In this document: one piece after another, positions 1 through 5,167 of the stretch
Numbering within the stretch: the first letter of the stretch is position 1
Layout: the number at the start of each line of letters is the position of its first letter
Source: Myxococcales bacterium
GTDB taxonomy: Bacteria; Myxococcota; Polyangia; Polyangiales; Polyangiaceae
Direction of reading: 5' to 3'
Length of the DNA stretch: 5,167 nucleotides
Assembly (NCBI GenBank): GCA_020430865.1
Contig: JAGQIY010000736.1
Location: forward strand, 1-5,167
Position numbers and translations under genes: made by a program
Notes under the pieces: model-generated
What the model was told of the DNA's origin: nothing
What the model saw: the letters and a program-made list of their open reading frames with translations, nothing else
Databases searched by the model: none

Positions 1-107
1 ACCCCTTCGACGCCAAGTACAGCCGCGTCGAGGACGTCGACTGGGAAAGCTCCACCTCCGTGCTCGACCCCGTCGAGCTCGGCGAGACGATGCGGCAGGG
101 GTGGTGA
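1..107 (+). CDS. C-terminal end of an unidentified protein (5' end outside window)
   Basis: The frame beginning at base 3 is open for 34 codons and ends at TGA 105-107. All but one of the visible codons end in G or C, the same strong bias as the long genes downstream, so this is very likely the true end of a gene. The visible tail is acidic (several Asp/Glu, including a DVDWESS stretch) and ends in MRQGW. I do not recognise a family from so short a piece. No transcription terminator separates it from the ATPase gene, so it may be the first visible member of the same operon. Its stop overlaps a following ATG by one base (TGATG at 105-109). Confidence 0.65.
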   Translation, partial: PFDAKYSRVEDVDWESSTSVLDPVELGETMRQGW

Positions 108-144
108 TGTTCGCGACGGTCAGAGTCCCAGCGACCGCATGGAG

Positions 145-191
145 GTCCTCTACCTTTCCGAGCCCGCATGGGCTCGGGAACACCGGAGGAT
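145..191 (+). promoter_or_regulatory. Leader stem-loop that can cover the ATPase ribosome binding site
   Basis: The inner stem pairs 155-165 (TTTCCGAGCCC) with 170-180 (GGGCTCGGGAA) around a GCAT loop at 166-169. That is 11 bp with one G-U pair. After a small internal loop (152-154 opposite 181-184), bases 145-151 (GTCCTCT) can pair with 185-191 (GGAGGAT) through five Watson-Crick and two G-U pairs. The outer stem would bury the GGAGG at 185-189, the ribosome binding site for the ATG at 196. No T-run follows, so it does not look like a Rho-independent terminator. The pairing was read directly from the sequence; the regulatory role is inferred. Confidence 0.45.
185..189 (+). promoter_or_regulatory. 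Ribosome binding site deciding the ATPase start at 196
   Basis: A full GGAGG lies 6 nt upstream of the ATG at 196-198. The in-frame ATG at 190 directly abuts it (no spacer), and the in-frame ATG at 139 has no Shine-Dalgarno-like sequence upstream. This makes 196 the best-supported start. Confidence 0.6.
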
Positions 192-195
192 GCTG

Positions 196-1194
196 ATGGC
201 GCGCGCGGATCTCCTCATCGACATCGTCAAGGCCGGGGCCGAAGGTGACCAGGCGCTGTTCCAGAAGGCGCTCGAGGCGCTCATCACCGAGGAGCGCTCC
301 AAGCAGCACAACATCCTCGCGGACCGCCTCGCCGAGCACCTCAATCTCAACGGGAAGCCGATGCGTCCTACGCGGCCGACCGCCGCGGTACCGAACGGAG
401 AGGCGAAGCTCTTCCACGAGATCCGCCCGCGGCGCGGCTTCGGGGACCTCTTGCTGCCGCCACTCGTCCAGCAGGCCTGCTCGGAGCTGGTGGAGGAACA
501 CAACCGAGTGGATCTCCTGCGGGCTCACAATCTCGAGCCGCGCAATCGCGTCCTCCTCGTCGGGCCTCCCGGCAACGGCAAGACGTCGCTCGCCGAGGCT
601 CTCGCGCAAGAGCTGGGCAACCCCATGCTCGTGGTGCGCTACGAGAGCATCATCGGCAGCTATCTCGGCGAGACCGCGGTGCGGCTCGCCAAGCTGTTCG
701 CGCACGCCCGGACCCAGCGCTGCGTCCTCTTCTTCGACGAGTTCGACGTCATCGGCAAGGAGCGCGGTGACGTTCACGAGACCGGCGAGATCAAGCGGGT
801 CGTGAGCTCATTGCTGCTCCAAGTCGATCAGCTCCCGTCGCACGTCGTGGTCGTCACGGCCACCAACCACAGCGAGCTCCTCGACCGTGCCGTGTGGCGC
901 CGCTTTCAGCTCCGGCTGGACCTGCCGGCCCCCGGAAAGGGCCAGCGCGTGGCGTGGTTGGAAATGTTCGAGAAGCGCAGCGGGCTGCAGCTCGGCTATA
1001 CCCACGATCACCTCGCCCGCCGGCTCGACGGACTGAGTTTCGCAGAGCTCGAGCAGTTCGCGCAGGACGTCCAGCGCCGCTACGTGCTGACCATGCCCGG
1101 CGCGGACGTGCGGGCAATCGTCGCAGACCGGCTGAAGCAATGGGCGAGCCGCGCCGCACCCACACCTTCCTCGCCGGGGGACGACGATGGCTGA
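196..1194 (+). CDS. AAA+ ATPase paired with an S8 peptidase
   Basis: Predicted 332-residue cytoplasmic ATPase of the classic AAA type (related to FtsH/Vps4-like modules), with no signal peptide or membrane segment. Numbered from ATG 196, a helical N-terminal part of about 70 residues (MARADLLIDIVKAG...) leads to a single AAA module. Visible elements are Walker A GPPGNGKT at 123-130, a pore-loop-1-like YLG at 156-158, Walker B VLFFDEFD ending with D181-E182-F183-D184, sensor 1 N224 in VVTATNH, paired arginine-finger residues R235-R236 in DRAVWRRF, and a helical lid at about 262-316. All residues needed for ATP hydrolysis are present. An aromatic-hydrophobic-Gly pore loop in this family normally grips polypeptide, which suggests a protein substrate. 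The gene overlaps the peptidase gene by 8 nt, implying translational coupling and a shared complex. The start could be ATG 139 (351 residues), but 196 has the GGAGG. Family call is firm; partner role is inferred. Confidence 0.93.
   Translation: MARADLLIDIVKAGAEGDQALFQKALEALITEERSKQHNILADRLAEHLNLNGKPMRPTRPTAAVPNGEAKLFHEIRPRRGFGDLLLPPLVQQACSELVEEHNRVDLLRAHNLEPRNRVLLVGPPGNGKTSLAEALAQELGNPMLVVRYESIIGSYLGETAVRLAKLFAHARTQRCVLFFDEFDVIGKERGDVHETGEIKRVVSSLLLQVDQLPSHVVVVTATNHSELLDRAVWRRFQLRLDLPAPGKGQRVAWLEMFEKRSGLQLGYTHDHLARRLDGLSFAELEQFAQDVQRRYVLTMPGADVRAIVADRLKQWASRAAPTPSSPGDDDG
1176..1180 (+). promoter_or_regulatory. Ribosome binding site of the S8 peptidase inside the ATPase gene
   Basis: GGGGG lies inside the last codons of the ATPase gene, 6 nt before the ATG at 1187. 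It supports this start and thus the 8-nt overlap (1187-1194) between the two genes. Confidence 0.5.
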
Positions 1195-3796
1195 ACGTCC
1201 ACTTCTGATCCTGCCGGAACCCGCCACAGCGGCACGCGCGAAGAAGGGTGGCGGAGGCGGAGGACCGGCTCCGCTCGGCCAGGCCCGCCAGAAGCAGCGC
1301 CTGGGCCCCCGGCTCGATGAGCTCGAGGCCGCGTTCGAGGCGAAGCGGCTCACGATGCAGACGACGGCCGCGGGCCTCGTACCCGAGGACGTGCTCGTGC
1401 TCGAGACCGCCGGCACGGTGGACGACTTCTTCAAGGCCGCTGCGAAGATCGAAGGCCTCGAGTTCCTGGCTGAGTACGACGAAGACGACATCCCGCCCGA
1501 CGACGACTTCTTCGTCGAGAAGAAGGGGGCGCGCGAGGAGTACCGCGGCCGCGTCTACTTGATGTTCGCCAACCAGCAGGCCTTCCGGCAGCTGCTCAAA
1601 CTCTGGAACACCTGGCAGCGCGGCGAGGACTTCCAGCGCGGGCTCACGAAGTGGCGCGACGTCTTCGCGTTGCTGCGTGACATCCGTCCGTGGTCCGTTC
1701 GAGACCGGCTCGAAGAGACAGGCGTGCTCGAAGACTGGCGGGACCGTCTCACGTGGGAACGCCAGAACGTACCCTGCGAGATCGAGCTCTGGTTTCGCGC
1801 AGATGAACAGCACCGCGCGGCGGCGTCTGTCGCGGTCCGCAGTCGAGTGCAGGAGCTTGGTGGCGAGGTCGTTTCGGAAGCGACGGTTCCCGAGATTCAC
1901 TACCACGCGCTCGCTGTTCGGCTCCCCGTGACCGCGGTTCAGGATCTGCTCGACGAGGATCGCCGCGGCGCCGTCGCCCTCGTGCAAGCCGAGCAGATCC
2001 AGTTCTTCCGCGCTTCTGGCCAGATGGCCGGCCGAATCGCAGTCGATCAGGTCTCGCCGCTCTCGAACCTTCCGAACGAACCGTTGCCTGCCCCCGAGAC
2101 GCCTCCGGTGGTCGCGCTGCTCGATGGTCTTCCGCTGCAGTCTCATCGCGCGCTGACGGGACGGCTCACGGTCGATGACCCCGACGACTTCGGGGCCGAC
2201 TACGAGGCACGGTTTCGGCTCCATGGCACCGCCATGGCGTCGCTCATCATCTGGGGCGACCTGCACTCACCCGGCGAGCCGATTCCCCAGCCGCTCTACG
2301 TTCGGCCGATCATGCAGCCGTTCACGCAGCCTGGCTGGGATGACCTGCCGCCCGATGAACGCGTGTCCGAGGGTCTGCTCATCGTCGACCTCATCCACCG
2401 AGCGGTGCGGCGCATGTTCGAGGGCGAGGGCAACACCCCCGCGACCGCGCCGAACGTCTCGGTCATCAACCTATCGATCGGCATCGCCGACCGGCCCTTC
2501 GACGGGACCATGAGTCCGCTGGCTCGACTCCTCGACTGGCTCTCCTGGAAGTACGACGTGCTCTTCCTGGTGAGCGCTGGCAACCACGGTCGAGCCGTCA
2601 ACCTCGAGCGTCCGTGGAGCGAGGTCGGGACGAGCAGCCCGGAAGAGCTTCGACAGCACGTCGCGAAGGCCATCGCGGCCGATGCGAGGCACCGTCGGCT
2701 GCTCTCGCCGGCCGAGGGGATGAACGTGCTCACGGTCGGGGCCACGCACGAGGACGGCGATACCGCCGCGCTCCGGCCGAACTGGATCGATCCTGCGGAC
2801 CCTGGGTTCCCGAGTCCCGTCAACGCTCAGGGCCAGGGCTACAAGCGCTCCGTCAAGCCGGATGTACTTGCCCCCGGGGGACGCGCCGCGCTGGTGAAGC
2901 CTGTTCTGGACGCCGACACCGAACTCGCGATGCCCCGCGTCGCGTACGGCCCGGGGCAACTCGTGGCCACACCCGGGCCCACAGCGGGCGACGTGAGCGC
3001 GACCGTGCCCAACCGCGGGACCAGCAACGCGACGGCGCTCATGTCGCGAGCAGCGGCCCTTCTGGCGCCCGTGCTGGCCGAGCTCCGGGAGACAGAGGGT
3101 GGAGAGGCACTCGATCAGGTTGCGGAGGCGCTCTGGCTCAAGGCGCTGCTCGTTCACGGTGCACGATGGGGAGCAGCGGGCGATGCCTACCAGGCCCTCT
3201 TCAAGACCCCAGACAACGGCAACAAGCTCGCGGAGTACCTGACGCGACTGCTTGGCTTCGGGCGTGTTGACCTCGACGCGGTGCGCGAGTGCACCGAGAC
3301 GCGGGTTACGGCACTGGCTGGCGGAACACTCGCCGCGGAGGCCGGCGCCGAGCATCGGTTCCCTCTGCCTCCGTCACTCAGCGGCAAGCGTGGATGGCGC
3401 CGCCTGGTGGTCACGCTCGCCTGGATGACCCCGGTCCACCCCCTGAACCACCGCTGGCGCCGCGCCCACGTCTGGTTCTCGTCGCCGAAGTCGAAGCTCT
3501 CCGTCGGCAGCAACAAGCATCTCGAGCGCCGCGGGGCGGACTGGCAGGCGGTACAGCGTGGCACCGTCCAGCACGAGGTCTTCGAGGGCGAGAAGGCGGC
3601 GGCGTTCGTGGATGGCGATGAGGTCGTCATCCACGTGAGCTGCCGGGAGGATGCCGCCGTGCTCGCGGACGCCGTACCGTACGCGCTCGCCGTCACGCTC
3701 GAAGTCGACCATGCGATCGGCGTCGACATCTACACCGAGGTTCGCGAGCGCGTGCAGACCAAGCTCCGCGTCGCTGCTGGCGGTTCCACGACATGA
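1187..3796 (+). CDS. S8 (subtilisin-like) serine peptidase, cytoplasmic, with long N-terminal extension
   Basis: 869-residue subtilase, about three times the size of a bare catalytic domain. The catalytic set can be read in the usual order: D313 in VVALLDG, H346 in LHGTAMAS, oxyanion N466 in LVSAGNHG, and nucleophile S613 in GTSNATA, with supporting VINLSIG (426-432) and KPDVLAPGG (557-565). It is therefore predicted to be active. Residues 21-26 are six glycines, a flexible linker after a short N-terminal segment. Residues about 40-190 are charged and mostly helical in appearance. Residues about 195-280 alternate helix and strand (EIELWFRA...HYHALAVRLPV) and sit where subtilases carry an I9-like inhibitory prodomain; this is inferred from position, not a matched motif. 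A strand-rich tail (about 725-855) follows the catalytic domain. There is no signal peptide or membrane anchor, unlike secreted subtilisins. Overlap with the ATPase gene implies joint production and a regulated intracellular protease. Confidence 0.94.
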   Translation: MAERPLLILPEPATAARAKKGGGGGGPAPLGQARQKQRLGPRLDELEAAFEAKRLTMQTTAAGLVPEDVLVLETAGTVDDFFKAAAKIEGLEFLAEYDEDDIPPDDDFFVEKKGAREEYRGRVYLMFANQQAFRQLLKLWNTWQRGEDFQRGLTKWRDVFALLRDIRPWSVRDRLEETGVLEDWRDRLTWERQNVPCEIELWFRADEQHRAAASVAVRSRVQELGGEVVSEATVPEIHYHALAVRLPVTAVQDLLDEDRRGAVALVQAEQIQFFRASGQMAGRIAVDQVSPLSNLPNEPLPAPETPPVVALLDGLPLQSHRALTGRLTVDDPDDFGADYEARFRLHGTAMASLIIWGDLHSPGEPIPQPLYVRPIMQPFTQPGWDDLPPDERVSEGLLIVDLIHRAVRRMFEGEGNTPATAPNVSVINLSIGIADRPFDGTMSPLARLLDWLSWKYDVLFLVSAGNHGRAVNLERPWSEVGTSSPEELRQHVAKAIAADARHRRLLSPAEGMNVLTVGATHEDGDTAALRPNWIDPADPGFPSPVNAQGQGYKRSVKPDVLAPGGRAALVKPVLDADTELAMPRVAYGPGQLVATPGPTAGDVSATVPNRGTSNATALMSRAAALLAPVLAELRETEGGEALDQVAEALWLKALLVHGARWGAAGDAYQALFKTPDNGNKLAEYLTRLLGFGRVDLDAVRECTETRVTALAGGTLAAEAGAEHRFPLPPSLSGKRGWRRLVVTLAWMTPVHPLNHRWRRAHVWFSSPKSKLSVGSNKHLERRGADWQAVQRGTVQHEVFEGEKAAAFVDGDEVVIHVSCREDAAVLADAVPYALAVTLEVDHAIGVDIYTEVRERVQTKLRVAAGGSTT

Positions 3797-3842
3797 GGAC
3801 CGGATGCGAACCGCTACATCTCGCAGGTAGGCCGGGACCCCC
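3797..3842 (+). other. Short spacer between the peptidase and DUF262 genes
   Basis: This 46-nt gap shows no terminator-like hairpin with a T-run, so read-through from the peptidase gene is likely. A weak GGGA at 3834-3837 lies 5 nt before the DUF262 start. An 8-codon ORF (3804-3830, MRTATSRR) preceded by GAGGA at 3795-3799 is present but too short to support as a gene. In-frame TAG 3828-3830 blocks any longer N-terminus for the DUF262 protein. Confidence 0.5.
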
Positions 3843-5167
3843 ATGAGCTTCCAGACACCCATCACCATCCGAGACGCGCTCGATCGAATCCACCGGCACG
3901 ACTTCGTGCTGCCGGCCATCCAGCGCGAGTTCGTCTGGCGGCCCGAGCAGATCGCGCGGCTCTTCGACAGCCTGATGCAGGGCTACCCGATCGGTTCGTT
4001 CCTGTTCTGGAGCGTCGAGCGCGAGCACGTGCGCCAGTACAACTTCTATGACTTCGTGCGCGACTACCACCAGAAGCTGCGCCCGCACTGCCCGCCGGTC
4101 GACGTCCCGGCCGGTCAGGCCGTCGTCGCGGTGCTGGACGGGCAGCAACGGCTGACCGCGTTGAACATCGGACTTCGGGGGAGCCACGCCCAGAAGGAGC
4201 CGCGGAAGTGGTGGAGCAGCCCCGACGCGTTCCCGGAGAGACGGCTCTACCTCAACATCGCCGCCGACGCCGACGACAACGAGGGCGGGCTCACGTACGA
4301 CTTTCGCTTCCTCAGCGAAGGACGAGCTCAGCACACCGACGGGCACCACTGGTTCCGCGTGGGCCAGATCCTCGAGCTGGCCGACGCCACCGAGATCTTC
4401 GAGTACATCCAGGACGCCGGGCTGGCGACGAACAAGCACGCCTTCAGGACGCTCAACCGCCTGCATGCCGTCGTGCACGGGGAGCGTCTCATCGCCTACT
4501 TCGAGGAGACCTCGCAGGACCTCGACAAGGTGCTCAACATCTTCATCCGGACGAACAGCGGCGGCACCGTCCTGTCCTACTCGGACCTGCTCCTCTCGAT
4601 CGCCACAGCGCAGTGGGACCACCTCGACGCCCGCAAGGAGATCCACGGCCTGGTCGACGAGCTCAACGCCACGCGGTTCGGCTTCGCTCTTTCCAAGGAC
4701 TTCGTCCTCAAGGCCGGTCTGATGCTGGCCGACATCGGAAGCGTCGGGTTCAAGGTCACCAACTTCAACCACGACAACATGACCGAGCTCGAGCGCCGCT
4801 GGCGAGACATCGCCCGGGCCCTGAAGCTCACCGTCCAACTGGTCGCGGACTTCGGGTTCTCGGGGCAAACGCTCGGCGCCGACAACGCCCTCCTGCCGAT
4901 CGCCTACTCGCTCTACCAGCGGGGCCTCGACGCCCACTATCTGACCAGCAGCGCGTTCCGAGAAGATCGTGAGGCGATCCGCGGCTGGCTCGTTCGGTCG
5001 CTGCTGAAGGCCGGTGTCTGGGGCAGCGGGCTCGACACGCTGCTCACCGCGATCCGGGCGACGCTGCGGGACCAGGGCGCCGGGCGCTTTCCGGTCGAGG
5101 CTGTGGAGGTAACCATGCGCTCGCGCGGCAAGGCGCTCCGCTTCGAAGAGGAGGAGCTCGAGGATCT
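3843..5167 (+). CDS. DUF262 family protein (GmrSD/SspE-like NTPase region), 3' end outside window
   Basis: The frame opens at ATG 3843 and stays open for 441 codons to the window edge. The N-terminal half shows the family hallmarks: IQREFVWRPEQI at 26-37, YPIGSFLFW at about 48-56, the nucleotide-handling DGQQRLT at 99-105, and NIFIRTNSGGTVLSYSDLL at 232-250. In GmrS, SspE and BrxU this domain hydrolyses NTP and is coupled to recognition or cutting of modified phage DNA. The visible part ends with FPVEAVEVTMRSRGKALRF and an acidic run. In many relatives an HNH-type (DUF1524-like) nuclease region follows such a tail, but it would lie beyond the window, so nuclease activity cannot be judged. ATG 3843 is the first possible start after in-frame TAG 3828-3830. 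The gene follows the peptidase by 46 nt on the same strand and is probably co-transcribed. Family call is strong; restriction role is inferred from homologues. Confidence 0.9.
   Translation, partial: MSFQTPITIRDALDRIHRHDFVLPAIQREFVWRPEQIARLFDSLMQGYPIGSFLFWSVEREHVRQYNFYDFVRDYHQKLRPHCPPVDVPAGQAVVAVLDGQQRLTALNIGLRGSHAQKEPRKWWSSPDAFPERRLYLNIAADADDNEGGLTYDFRFLSEGRAQHTDGHHWFRVGQILELADATEIFEYIQDAGLATNKHAFRTLNRLHAVVHGERLIAYFEETSQDLDKVLNIFIRTNSGGTVLSYSDLLLSIATAQWDHLDARKEIHGLVDELNATRFGFALSKDFVLKAGLMLADIGSVGFKVTNFNHDNMTELERRWRDIARALKLTVQLVADFGFSGQTLGADNALLPIAYSLYQRGLDAHYLTSSAFREDREAIRGWLVRSLLKAGVWGSGLDTLLTAIRATLRDQGAGRFPVEAVEVTMRSRGKALRFEEEELED

Larger units (their letters stand above)
107..196 (+). other. 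Possible 29-codon leader ORF joined by TGATG overlaps at both ends
   Basis: An ATG at 107-109 shares its first base with the stop of the upstream gene. It follows an AGGGG at 97-101 with a 5-nt spacer, which is a good ribosome binding site. The frame runs 29 codons to TGA 194-196, and the last base of that stop is the first base of the preferred ATPase start at 196. The peptide begins MFATVRVPATAW and ends GNTGGC. It has no recognisable domain, and its composition is not clearly protein-like. The likeliest role, if translated, is to carry ribosomes through the leader stem-loop and onto the ATPase start. It competes with the reading in which the ATPase starts at 139, because that N-terminal extension occupies another frame of the same bases. 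Confidence 0.25.

Noticed and set aside
155..180. The leader hairpin as an intrinsic terminator for the upstream gene
   Set aside because: The stem is strong, but it is followed by CACCGGAGG rather than a run of T, so a Rho-independent terminator is not supported.
854..2266. Long open frame of 470 codons on the minus strand
   Set aside because: It lies opposite the ATPase and S8 peptidase genes, which have clear catalytic motifs. Long antisense frames are expected in DNA with G/C-rich third positions, and its translation shows no recognisable domain.
2471..3355. 294-codon minus-strand frame
   Set aside because: It is opposite the catalytic domain of the S8 peptidase (N466 to S613) and shows no independent sign of coding.
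3804..3830. Eight-codon ORF MRTATSRR with GAGGA upstream, between the peptidase and DUF262 genes
   Set aside because: Too short to distinguish from chance, with no attenuator-like hairpin around it.
3693..4937. Long open frame of 414 codons on the minus strand
   Set aside because: It is the antisense shadow of the DUF262 gene. Its Val/Glu/Asp-rich, low-complexity composition is typical of reverse-strand reading of high-GC codons.
4208..4972. 254-codon plus-strand frame inside the DUF262 gene
   Set aside because: It is an Arg-rich out-of-frame reading of the DUF262 gene, with no motif; the DUF262 frame is continuous through the same bases and carries the family motifs.

Overview
The window is a compact, GC-rich piece of bacterial DNA. 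Third codon positions are almost all G or C, which suggests a high-GC lineage such as Myxococcota, Actinomycetota or a high-GC proteobacterium; the sequence alone does not decide which. All convincing genes lie on the + strand, tightly packed in the same direction. No tRNA, rRNA, CRISPR array, insertion sequence or attachment site was seen.

Layout: (1) the last 34 codons of an unidentified gene, stop at 105-107; (2) an 88-nt leader that may fold into a long stem-loop covering the next gene's ribosome binding site, and that also holds a 29-codon ORF joined by TGATG overlaps to the genes on both sides; (3) a AAA+ ATPase (196-1194, or from 139) with Walker A, Walker B, sensor 1, paired arginine fingers and an aromatic pore-loop motif; (4) a large S8 (subtilisin-like) serine peptidase (1187-3796), overlapping the ATPase gene by 8 nt, with Asp, His, oxyanion Asn and Ser all present, a roughly 300-residue N-terminal extension and no signal peptide; (5) after 46 nt, a DUF262 protein of the GmrSD/SspE-like NTPase class (3843 to beyond the window), with the DGQQR motif intact and its C-terminus cut off by the window edge.

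Inferred function: the ATPase and the cytoplasmic subtilisin look like a two-part ATP-dependent proteolytic machine, in which the ATPase remodels or threads a substrate, or gates the protease. The gene overlap implies a coupled, fixed-ratio product. DUF262 proteins are established components of modification-dependent restriction (GmrSD, SspE, BrxU). The cassette therefore plausibly sits in a defence island, with the protease pair as either an antiphage effector or an accessory conflict system. No experiment or database result is claimed; the defence role is inferred from family and neighbourhood.
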